Below are positions 33,860 to 43,687 of a stretch of 64,000 nt of DNA, in pieces. The position numbers and the translations under genes were made by a program. The first letter of the stretch is position 1, and the number at the start of each line of letters is the position of its first letter. The notes beneath the pieces were generated by a model. It had not been told where the DNA came from, did not search any database, and saw only the letters and a list, made by a program, of their open reading frames with translations. The stretch lies in assembly GCA_037176705.1 (NCBI GenBank), contig CM073886.1, positions 5,642,001 through 5,706,000 on the forward strand, in the 5' to 3' direction. The DNA comes from Molossus alvarezi (taxonomy: Eukaryota > Chordata > Mammalia > Chiroptera > Molossidae).

Positions 33860-34634
33860 AAGAGAGAACTGAATGAAACAAGGGAATGAGCAGCTATGGA
33901 AATCTGGAAAAGACCTTCCAGGCGGAGGGAGAGGCAGTGCCAAAGCCAGAGCTGGCAACGGGCTTGGTGTGTCCATGGAAGCACACACAGGCCAGGTGGC
34001 TGCAGTCAAGCAAGCAAAGCGGAAATTGGCTGGAGCTGAGGTTGAGGAGAGGGACCAGAGGGCAGATGATGTGGGACCTTGTGGCTGTGCTGAGGAGCAC
34101 TAAAGATTAAAATCTGCACAAAAATGCAGAAGATGCCGCCAGTCACCACGTGGGTGCGATGCAATGGGTGGTGTGTAACTGTCCCAACGAGTCGAGACTG
34201 GAAATGTGAGGGTGCGGGACTTCCAGAAAACGGTGCAGATTAAACAGGTCAATGTTCCTCTGCTCCATACCAAAACATTACTAAGATGAGAGTAAAAGAA
34301 TAAAATGACATAAATCCATCGAAAAGAGAGCATAAAAAGGGAATGCCGTTGGTGAGAGATTGTACAAGTGAAGGTTCCGCTGGGAAAACAGAAACCACTC
34401 TGTCAAGTAGGAAGGGTTTTATCGCGGGAAGTTGGGGTCTTCCCACCATTGGAAGGCTGGGGACGGAGGGGCAGGCATGCCACCGTCACCAAGCTCCACC
34501 TGTAGCACCAAAGTGAAGCCATCCAGGAGCAACCCAGAAGTTCGGCTACAACCCAAGGGCAGGGCCAGGTATAAGGTGAGGCTAGTGAGGCAGTCGCCTT
34601 GGATACCAGTTTTAAGTGGGCACCATAAGAGTCA
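33860..34634. other. Intergenic, old mammalian repeat fragment
   Basis: The segment around 33870-34100 ('gaccttccaggcggagggag', 'gatgatgtgggaccttgtgg') resembles the same old mammalian-wide repeat seen near 39890-40200 and 50640-50900. I do not assign a family name. Confidence 0.4.
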
Positions 34635-35085
34635 TGCATGAGGTCCTCCAGAGAAACAGAGCCCATAGGAGACACGTGTATGTATGGAGGCTCATCACAG
34701 GAATCGGCTCACACAGTTATGGAGACCCACTGTCCACTGTGTGAGAGTTGAAGAGCCAGCAAAGCTGGTGGTACAAGTCTTAGTCTCCGAGTCCAAAGGC
34801 CGGACAACCAGAGACACCCATGTCTAAGGGCAGGAGATGGTGGATGTCTCTGCTCCAGCAAACAAAAATTAAATTTGCCCTTCCTCCACCTGTTTGCTCT
34901 ATCCAGGCCTTCCGTGGATTGGCTGACGTCCACCCACATTGGTGAGGGGATCTTCTCTGCTCAGTCTACTGATTCAGATGCTCTTCCAGAAATAGTCCCA
35001 AAGACACACCCAGCAACAGTGTTCGACCAGCTTTCTGCGCATCCCTTTGCCCAACCAAGTTGACACGTAAAATAAAGCATCACAA
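34635..35085 (+). mobile_element. Ancient interspersed repeat, second copy
   Basis: 'ggtcctccagagaaacagag', 'ctatccaggccttccgtgga' and 'accaagttgacacgtaaaat' match the family at 28655-29064 and 32056-32130 and show its uninterrupted order. Confidence 0.65.
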
Positions 35086-35386
35086 TTCACTTATCAAAAT
35101 AAAGAATATTTGAATGCAATATTTTTTTAAATAAACTTAATGTAAAAAAAAAATCCATGATGAACAAAATGTCAAAGTTTTCAGTGAAAACAGAATCGGA
35201 CTCTGCACTTGCACTCACCTCGCCCCTGTCACAGCCCTGCTCCCGGGCTCGAGGACTCATGGCCAGTCTGCTGCCCCAGCACGAAGGGGCTGATCGTCAG
35301 AGCCCGCACGCTGAGGGGACCTTCAGGTGGGATCTTCAGGTCTACTGTCTTCTGCAGAAGAAACTCCTCTTTTATCTTCCAAATTC

Positions 35387-35632
35387 ATGAGAGAGAGCCA
35401 ATCCTTACCTAAGGACAATTTTCCATTGATTTTTAGATAGAGTGGAAGGGGGGGGGGGAGAGAAACATTGATGTAAGAGAGACACATTGATTAGTTGCCT
35501 CCCGCATGCACTGCGACCAGGGCCAGGGATCGAATCTGCAACCCAGGTACGTGCCCTTGACCAGGAATAGAACTTGTGAAACTTCCATCCACAAGCCAAC
35601 TCTCTAACTGCTGAGCCAAACCCACCAGGGCT
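35387..35632 (-). mobile_element. Ves SINE with 13-bp TSD and a G12 run
   Basis: Minus-strand copy. A perfect flanking repeat ATCTTCCAAATTC lies at 35374-35386 and 35633-35645. A long G run near 35447-35459 sits in the purine-rich part of the SINE. Confidence 0.93.
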
Positions 35633-35645
35633 ATCTTCCAAATTC

Positions 35646-35975
35646 TTTGTGAGTACCTCTCATTAGCACACTCCAAGAAGTGATTCCTGGAAACGTAATT
35701 CTAGGCTGCTTCCCCGAAGCCGAGGACACTGTAGAAGGGGGAGGCGGCACTGTCAAGTGAACAACAAATAAGCCTGCACAGATGTCAAGAAGGTTCAAAA
35801 GCTGGAAGCCAGGTAAAGGTACTAGCAGAACTGAGAAGTGCGCATATCAGATACTTGCAGAGAGGAAGAAAATAACAAGCAAGCCTAGCTGTAGAATGTC
35901 TAAATGGTCGGTGTGGGCTGAATTGTGTCCTTCCCAAATTCATAGGTTGAATCCCTAATACTTAACCTCAGAATG
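35646..35975. other. Intergenic unique sequence
   Basis: No gene or clear repeat recognised. Confidence 0.4.
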
Positions 35976-35987
35976 TGAATCTATTTT

Positions 35988-36213
35988 CATTTTTATTTTA
36001 TTAAATATGTTTTTATTGATTTTTTAGAGAGAGAGGAAGGGAGAGAAAGATAGAAACATCGATGTGAGAGAGAAACATCCTTTGGCTGCCTCCTGCACGC
36101 CCCACACTGGGGATCGAGCCCACAACCCAGGCATGTGCCCTGACCGGGAATCGAACTGGCACCTCTCACTCTATGGGACGACTCTCAATCCACTGAGCCA
36201 CACTGGGCAGACC
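35988..36213 (-). mobile_element. tRNA-derived SINE with imperfect TSD
   Basis: Minus-strand copy with a head ending CCACACTGGGCAG. The flanks TGAATCTATTTT (35976-35987) and TGAACCTATTTT (36214-36225) differ at one base. Confidence 0.9.
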
Positions 36214-36509
36214 TGAACCTATTTTTAGAGACAGTCTTTTTAAAGGTAATTAAGTTAAAACGAGGTCATCAGAGTGGGCCCGTACAGTAAGGCCGACGAC
36301 TTTGAACGAAGGGGATCGGGACAGCGTGCTGAGCGAAGACCTGTGAAGACGCAGGCCACGAAGGAGAGGCCTCCAAAGAAAACCTCCCTGCTGACACCCG
36401 ATCTCAGCCTTCTGCCTCCAGAACTGTGAGGAAACGAACTTCTGGAACTTCTGTGGTTTAACCCCGGCTGTGGCAGTTCCTCTGGCAGCCCCAGAGGGCT
36501 CGCAGTCGG

Positions 36510-36531
36510 GGCGGGGGGGGGGGGGGGGGGC
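36510..36531. repeat. Poly-G tract
   Basis: A G run with a single C near its start, directly before 'cagggcagcaggagcagcag'. It can form G-quadruplex-like structures, and read errors are possible in such runs. Confidence 0.85.
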
Positions 36532-37049
36532 AGGGCAGCAGGAGCAGCAGAAGACGGTGAGTCGTAGCACTTAGAACAGGTGGCCTCCTTGAAGTCTACA
36601 TACTTAGACCCTTAGGGACCTCCACCCGCCACACACACGCAAGAATACTTCTAGCCCTCACTTCTAGCATGAAGTACAGTCTGCAAAAACACGGAATTCA
36701 GAGGAACAAGACCTGGGAAAGGCCAGGGAAGAGGAACCACTCTGAAAACCTGGGCATCAAGGAAAGACACCGACTAGAGACTGCGGCACCGTCCCTGACC
36801 CAACCCACTTGGTAATGTGGCCCCAGATTGATGTAGCTGACAGCGGAAAAGTGGCCTTCTTTTTCTGGAGAAGGAGACAGGGCTGTCATAAAGGTCTGCG
36901 CACAGTGGCATCGGGGTCTGACACGAATGGCTGGACTCCCCTGGACACCTTCCAGGAAAGCCCGTGGGATGGAAAGCCCGCCACACGGCTCCTTGGTCCC
37001 TCACGTGAGACAGGACCGTCAGCTCCGGGCCAGCACACACGAGGAAAGC

Positions 37050-37102
37050 CTCACCTGGACGCCCTCACCTGGACGCCCTCACCTGGACGCCCTCACCTGG
37101 AC
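37050..37102. repeat. 14-bp minisatellite, 3.8 units
   Basis: The unit CTCACCTGGACGCC is repeated three times perfectly and a fourth time in part. Confidence 0.95.
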
Positions 37103-38095
37103 AACCAGGCAAAGCAGCAGCAGAGAAACCTGGGAGGAAATTGAGACAATGCAGAGAAAATATTAAAAACCATACTTACGCTCAAAGAGATGAGAAAAGA
37201 TATTGCATTTATAAAACAATAACATGATTTTAAAAAATAAGACTATAAATGGCTTTGGAAAATAACATTTCGATAGAAGAAATTTAAAATTGAACAAAAG
37301 CATTGAAAGATACAGTTTCAGAAATCTCCTAGAAGGTAGAATTTAAAAGCAGACAGATGGGAAAGAGAAAAGAAAAGATAACGAAATTAGAGAATTCACG
37401 TATTGAAGTTCAGTGATCGACTGGCAGGAGTTCTGCAGAAAGAGCAGTGATTTCCACCAGGAAAACAATAGAAGAAAACGTCTGAGACTGGAGAACGTGA
37501 GCACCTAGATTAAAAGTACCCACCACAGTGTATTTGAAAGAGGTCCCCATTAACACATGTAACTGGGAAAATTTTATATCAGCAAGAACCTGTGTTTAAA
37601 TGTTTGCTTACTTGTGTTATATTTTAATGAACACTTACTGGCTGAGTGAGGGAAGGAGAAATAGCTATAGACCAAGAGGTGCAGGAAATACTATGCAGCT
37701 ATTATAAAGCATTACATACCCGTTTATGGATTCACATGGAAAGATGATCATAATTTGTATTTAAGTGAAAAAAATATTGCAGAAAAAATGTAAATCTACA
37801 TAGGTAATATAGTTTTCTATATTTGTATAACAGCTTTTGAGTATGAAAGAATACATAAAATTGTTAATAATGAGGTAGGATTTGTGCCTGAGGTAAGTGG
37901 TTATTAAGCAAGATTTTCATTTTTTTCTGTAACACAAGATTTTTACAATGATTAATCTTATCAAACAAAATTTAAGTACATTTTCTTTTTTTAAAGGGAT
38001 AACTGAGAAAATATTAATAGCTATTGAAATAGCAAACTCCCTCTTAATCATCTAAATTAATGATTTGCTAAGAGATGCTTAAAAACATTGTGGAG

Positions 38096-38316
38096 CCTGG
38101 CTGGTGTGGCTCAGTGGTTGAGCATCAACCCATGCACCAAGAGGTCGCAGGTTCCATTCCTGGTCAGGGCACATGCCCAGGTTGTGGGCCAGATCCCCTA
38201 TGGGGGGACGTGCAGGAGGCAGCCAATCGATGTTCTCACTCATCAATGTTACTGTGTCTTTCTCCCTCTCTCTCTCTCTCTCTCTAAAATCAATACAAAA
38301 GAAAAAATTTAAAAAA
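38096..38316 (+). mobile_element. tRNA-derived SINE (GTTGAGCATC type), first of a stacked pair
   Basis: The head CCTGGCTGGTGTGGCTCAGTGG is followed by TTGAGCATCAACCCATGC. The tail ends AATCAATACAAAAG plus an A run. The target repeat AAAAACATTGTGGAG flanks it at 38081-38095 and 38317-38331. Confidence 0.94.
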
Positions 38317-38331
38317 AAAAACATTGTGGAG

Positions 38332-38577
38332 CCCTGGCCGGTTTGGCTCAGCGGTTAGAGCGTCGGCCTGCGGTCCGGAGAGACCCGGGTTCGGTTCCCG
38401 CTAAGGGCACGTACTTCGGTTGCAGTTTGTCCCCGGCCCTGGTTGGTTGTGTGGGTGGCAGCCACTCGATGTGTCCCTTTCACGTCGATGTTTCTCTCTC
38501 TCTCTCTCCCTCCCACTCTATCTGTACAAAAATTGGAAAAATGTCCTCGGGTGAGGATAAAAAAAAAAAAAAAAAAA
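38332..38577 (+). mobile_element. Ves SINE, second of a stacked pair
   Basis: A full-length, nearly consensus Ves copy with tail hairpin TCCTCGGGTGAGGA at 38544-38557 and a long A run. It reuses the same target word: AAAAACATTGTGGAG at 38317-38331 and 38578-38592. Confidence 0.95.
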
Positions 38578-38762
38578 AAAAACATTGTGGAGATCAATTG
38601 TTGAGTAAGCTATCAATCAAATTATAAAGCAACAGATCATTAACTTTATCAGTAATGAATAAAAAAGCTAGAAATGCACATTATCTCAATGAACCCATAT
38701 TGCTAATGATTTGCTTCTTATTTTCTAAGTTTTTTATTATGAAATTTTAAAAACTGATTTTA

Positions 38763-38993
38763 GCCCTGGCCGGTTTGGCTCAGCGGTTAGAGCGTCGGCC
38801 TGCGGTCCAGAGAGACCCAGGTTCGGTTCCCACTAAGGGCACGTACCTCGGTTGCAGTTTGTCCCCGGCCCTGGTTGGGTCGTGCAGATGGTAACCACTC
38901 GATGTGTCCCTTTCACTTCAATGTTTTTCTCTCTCTCTTCCTCCCACTCTATCTGAACAAAAATGGAAAAATGTCCTTGGGTGATGATTTAAA
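38763..38993 (+). mobile_element. Ves SINE with 13-bp TSD
   Basis: Plus-strand copy. The flanks AAAACTGATTTTA (38750-38762) and AAAATTGATTTTA (38994-39006) differ at one base. Confidence 0.93.
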
Positions 38994-39006
38994 AAAATTG
39001 ATTTTA

Positions 39007-39206
39007 AAGAGAAAGGAAGAGAGGGAGGGAGAGTTGGAGGGAGGGAGGGAAGGAAGGAGAGAGAGAGAGACAGAAACACTAATTTGTTGTTCCATTTATT
39101 TATGTATTTACTGGTTGATTCTTGTATGTGCCCTGATCAGGGATTGAACATGCAACCTGGGCATATCAAGACCATGCTCTAACCAACTGAGCTACCCAGC
39201 CAGGAC
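39007..39206 (-). mobile_element. Older tRNA-derived SINE of a different type
   Basis: Minus-strand copy with head CCTGGCTGGGTAGCTCAGTTGG (reverse complement of 39186-39205) and a body containing 'aaataaatggaacaacaaat'. It has a purine-rich left end and is more diverged than the Ves copies. It abuts the right TSD of the previous SINE. Confidence 0.75.
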
Positions 39207-40290
39207 ATGAAATTTTTCAAACATAGAGAAAAGCTGAAAGACTAGTACATTAAACATCCACTCCTTTTTCCTCCAATACAGACCAAATTCCTGCCCTCGT
39301 AGAGCTTAATATTACATGAATACTAGCTTACCTTCAATTCCCTTCCAGAACCTGAAGGTTCTGGTCCCCAGCCTCAGGCAGACTGCCTCCTGTCCTGTTC
39401 GCAAAGCTCCAAGTCCAGCTGCGTCCTGTCCTGTTCGTGTCAGCTGCAGCAGTTCCCCCTTCGTCACTCACAATGTTCCTAAATCCGAGACTATGTAACC
39501 TGTTCTGCATATCTAGAGCTGGTTACTTAAATTGTGGGGCCCGGTGACAATGAAAATGAAGAACTCCTTGTTCATAAATCCTTACAAATTTCAAGATAAT
39601 GACAGCAGAGCATAAACATAGCACAAGGCCCTTCCAAGGGTAGGGCCTATTGCAACCACACCAGTCATGCATCCATGAAACTGGCCCTCTGCACATCATC
39701 TGTAAGCAAGCTCAAGCCCTTTTGGAATACAACATTGTAGCATGACTGTCTCTTCACAGCCCCTTCGACCCTCCAGCCTGCAGTCAGCTGGGCATTTCCC
39801 TTGTGTGAGGTAACCTGTTTCTTCCCAGGTATGACCTGTAGGAGCCAGAGAAGCCAACCATAGCCTCAACTGGAACTGGCTCTATTATTGTACTCACTCA
39901 TTTATTCATAAAACATGCATCGAGCCCCTTTGTGTGCCAGGCACTGTTCTATCTGCCCTGGGGATAAAGCAATGAACTAAATATGCAAAAATGCCTGCTG
40001 TCAAGAGCATACATCCTAATGGGGAAAGACAGACGAGATGCCAGTATATACACAATGTTAAAAATTGGTGCTATAAAAAAAATAAAGCAGGAAAGGGTAA
40101 CAGAAAATTTCTCTTGAGGTTGCAACTTTAAATAGAGTGGTCATGAAAGGCCGTGGTGTGCCTTCCCGAAAAGGTATGTGTTAGACAAGCTTTGTCTAGG
40201 TACGAGTTACAGTGCCATTGGATGTGAGCTCATTGTTAATGAGTCAATATTTATTAAATAAGGTGTCTTTAAACAGAAGTACATCTTTAA
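39207..40290. other. Intergenic, old repeat fragments
   Basis: The segment 39890-40160 ('tgtgccaggcactgttctat', 'ggggataaagcaatgaacta', 'taaatagagtggtcatgaaa') is an old mammalian-wide repeat of unnamed family. About 40200-40300 ('aataaggtgtctttaaacag') is the left part of another old repeat whose right part resumes at 43688. Confidence 0.5.
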
Positions 40291-40304
40291 AAGTTATGCA
40301 TTGA

Positions 40305-43300
40305 GACTTCCAGTCAAGGTGGCGGGTAGGTAACTGCAGTATTGTGTCCTCCCACAACCATGTCAAAGTTACAACTAAATTCTAGAAAAACCATCATTCA
40401 AATCTGCCTGGAATCGGGCTGAATTGAAGTCCTACAACTACGGAATTAAAGCAGCAGCCACACCGAGACTGGTAGGAGGCCGAAGGCGGATGGGCTGGTC
40501 CCACACCCACGTGTGGCAGATAAAAACCAGGAGAAACACCTCAGCTGGAAAGGTCCTCCCTGAGGAATGAGGGGGTCCCCATCCTACAGGAGGTGCCCAG
40601 CTCAAGGTTCCAGGGCCAGGAAGAGAATCCCCATCACATCTGGCTGGAAAAACCAGTGGGAACTGAGGCTCAGGGAGGCTGAGGCAGCTGGAGCCCCAGG
40701 CAGCTCCTCTTAAAGGACCGGCACACGGACTTACTCAGACTCGCACCCTCCAGGCTTCAGCGTGGGGAAGGCAGCTTGAAAGGCATACAGGGAATACAGA
40801 GACATACAGGGAAGAACTGAGCTGAGCGGGGCTGGAGAGGGGGGCTTTCTCCAGGACAGACGTGCTGTCAGAGGCCTTTGTTCCTTTGGTGAGCCCTTCC
40901 CTGGGGCGGCAGACTGTTGCCATATCTGGGACTCCAGCAACCTGGCTCACACTGGTTGCCCCACCCTGGTGATTCCCTGAGGCCCCACCCCACCCCACCC
41001 AACTTTCAGGCCCACCCAAGCTGTTGCCAGTTGCTTAACCATAGGATTGGCCTGTCTTGGATCCTGCTTCAGGTTTTTCCTAAATTCTTTCAAACAAGCA
41101 GCATCTGGTCTCAGCTAGCCCCATACCTCTCATTAAGTAATACACAGAAACAAACACAGAGAGGCAGCCAAAACAAGGAGACAAAGAAACAGGTGCCAAA
41201 TGAAAGAACAGAACAAAACTCCAGGAAAACAACTAAGCGAAATGGAGATAAGCAACCTGAGTTCAAAACACTGCTAATAAGGATGCTCAATGAACTTAGT
41301 GAGTAATCTTGGTTGTAGGTTCTTGCTTTTCATCACTCTGAATATTTCTTGCCACTCCCTTCTGGCCTGCAAAGTTTCTTTTGAGAAATCAGCTGACAGC
41401 CTTATGGGAACTCCCTTGTAGGTAACTGACTGCTTTTCTCTTGCTGCTTTTAAGATTCTCTCTTTGTCTTGAACCTTTGCATTTTGATGATGATGTGTCT
41501 TGGTGTGGGCCTCTTGGGGTTCATCTTGTTTGGGACTCTCTGTGCTTCCTGGACTTGTATGTCTGTTTCCTTCACCAAGTTAGGAAAGTTTTCTGCCATT
41601 ATTGTTTCAAACAGGTTTTCAATTTCTTGTTCTCTCTCTTCTCCTTCTGGCACCCCCAAGATGCGAATGTTGGCACGCTTGAAGTTGTCCCAGAGGTTCC
41701 TTACGCTATCCTCATTTTTGTGGATTCTTTTTTCTTTTTCCTGTTCTGATTGGATGTTTTTTGCTTCCTTATATTCCAAATTAATGGTTTGCCTTTTGGC
41801 TTTACCTACTCTACTACTAAATCTGTGTAATTTATTCTTTTTTTCAGTTAATGCCTCCTTCATTTCTGACTGTGTATCCATCATTTCTGACTGGTCCTTT
41901 TTTATGCTCTTGAGGCCCTCACTAAGTTCATTGAGCATCCTTATAAGCAGTATTTTGAACTCAACATCTGTTAGGTTGTTTATCTCCATTTCGCTTTGTT
42001 CTTTTCTTGGGGATTTGTTCTGTTCTTTCATTTGGCACCTGTTTCTTTGTCTCCTTGTTTTGGCTGCATCCCTGTGTTTGCTTCTGTGTATTACTTAATG
42101 AGTGGTATGGAGCTAGCTGAGACCAGATGCTGCTTGTTTGAAAGAATTTAGGAAAAACCTGAAGCAGGATCCAAGACAGGCCAATCCTATGGTTAAGCAA
42201 CTGGCAACAGCTTGGGTGGGCCTGAAAGTTGGGTGGGGTGGGGTGGGGCCTCAGGGAATCACCAGGGTGGGGCAACCAGTGTGAGCCAGGTTGCTGGAGT
42301 CCCAGATATGGCAACAGTCTGCCGCCCCAGGGAAGGGCTCACCAAAGGAACAAAGGCCTCTGACAGCACGTCTGTCCTGGAGAAAGCCCCCTCTCCAGCC
42401 CTCACTTCAATGCCAAACAGCTCAGTTCTTCCCTGTGTGTCTCTGGCACCCCTTGAGCTGCCTCCCCTCCAAGTTTAGAGGGAGAGAGTCCGATAAGTCT
42501 GTGCGCGGGCCCTTTAAGGAGCTGCCTGGGGCTCCAGCCGCCTCAGCCTCCCTGAGCCTCAGTTCCCGCTGGTTTTTCAGCCAGAAGTGATGGGGATTCT
42601 CTTCCTGGCACTGGAACCCTGAGTGGGGCACCTGGTGTGGGACAGGGACCCCTCAGTCCTCAGGGAGGACCTTCCCAGCCGAGGTGTCCTCCTGATTTTT
42701 ATCCGCCACACGTGGGTGTGGGACCAGCCCGTCCCCTCTGCCCCTCCTACCAGTCTGGATGTGGCTGCTGCTTTAATTCTGTAGTTGTAGGATTCCATTC
42801 AGCTTGATTTCAGATGGTTTTGAATGATGGTTGTTTTGTAGTTTAGTTGTAACTTTGATGTGGTTGTTGGAGGACAGATACTGCGTTTACCTACCCACCA
42901 TCTTGACTGGCAGCCTTGCAAAGTTGTCATTTAGAATCGATGGCCATATAAAGACTTTCCAGACAAGGAAAAGTTAAAGGAGTTCATAACCACCAAACAA
43001 TTATTATATGAAATGTTCAAGGGTCTTCTTAAAGAAAAAGATAAAGATAAAAAACAAACAAAATGGCAATGAATACATATCTATCGACAATTGAATCTAC
43101 AAACAAAATGAAGAAGCAGAACAGAAGCATTCTCATAGGTACAGAGAACATTTTGTTGGTTGCCAGGTGGGAGGGGGGTTGGGGGGATGGGTGAAAAAGG
43201 TGAAGGGATTAAGAAGTACAAATTGGTTGTTAGACTGACAAACCTCAAAGGGAAGGGGAGTTGGGGGATGGGAAGAAATAAAACAAAGAACTTATATGTA

Positions 43301-43450
43301 TATATGCATAACCAATGGACACAGACAACAGTGTGGGGAAAGACAGAAGGGGGGGTGTAGGGAAGAGGAGGGGAAATGAGAACCATCTGTAATACATTCA
43401 ACAATAAAGATAAGTTTTTTAAAAAGGTGATGAGATAACTACCAAAAAAA
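40305..43450 (+). mobile_element. HAL1 insertion with sense / inverted / sense structure
   Basis: Three blocks lie between one pair of target repeats, AAGTTATGCATTGA (40291-40304) and AAGTTATACATTGA (43451-43464). Block 1, 40305-41300, is HAL1 in sense from its true 5' end into early ORF1. Block 2, 41301 to about 42912, is antisense, running from within ORF1 back to the HAL1 5' end. Block 3, about 42913-43450, is sense and continues ORF1 exactly where block 2 stops, then the 3' UTR and A-rich tail. ORF2 is absent, as in the copy at 22980. Block 1 and the distal part of block 2 form a large inverted repeat. Confidence 0.82.
41450..42031 (-). pseudogene. HAL1 ORF1, 193-codon open frame lacking the C-terminal domain
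   Basis: Minus-strand frame open for 193 codons from the ATG at 42031. It encodes a coiled coil (LIRMLNELSEGLKSIKKDQS), then RVGKAKRQTINLEYKEAKN, KEKRIHKNEDSVRNLWDN, the RRM-like part (ILGVPEGEEREQEIENLFE; ENFPNLVKETDIQVQEAQR) and RPTPRHIIIKM, stopping at TKRES. The conserved C-terminal domain (GVPIRLSADFSKETLQAR) follows in the -1 frame. Because the element is inverted here, the C-terminal end of the domain lies at 42913 onward on the other strand. Whether a 193-residue product was ever made is unknown. Confidence 0.75.
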
Positions 43451-43464
43451 AAGTTATACATTGA

Positions 43465-43673
43465 GCCCTACTTAGGGCTCCATTAGTTGGGCATTGTCCT
43501 GTGCTCCGAAAGGTTGCCAGTTCGATTCCTAGTCACGGCACATGTCCAGGTTGCGGGCTCAGTCCCCATAGAGGGTGTGCAGGAGGCAGCTGATCAATGT
43601 TTCACTCTCACATCAATGTTTCTCTCTCCCTCTCTCTCGAAAAAAGTCAATAAAAAATAAAATAAATAAATAG
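43465..43673 (+). mobile_element. tRNA-derived SINE at HAL1 target site
   Basis: Head GCCCTACTTAGGGCTCCATT, body with CAGGAGGCAGCTGATCAATG, A-rich tail. The flanks AAGTTATACATTGA (43451-43464) and AAGTTACACATTGA (43674-43687) extend the HAL1 target repeat to a third copy. Confidence 0.9.
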
Positions 43674-43687
43674 AAGTTACACATTGA

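Larger units (their letters stand above)
36226..38080. other. Intergenic unique sequence with simple repeats
   Basis: Contains a G-run (about 36510-36531) and a small minisatellite (37050-37102). The AT-rich part 37150-38080 shows nothing recognisable. Confidence 0.45.

Noticed and set aside
38332..38410. tRNA-like sequences with A and B box features at SINE heads, considered as tRNA genes
   Set aside because: They are SINE heads followed by SINE bodies and A tails with TSDs. No complete cloverleaf with acceptor stem and anticodon loop of a real tRNA gene was seen.
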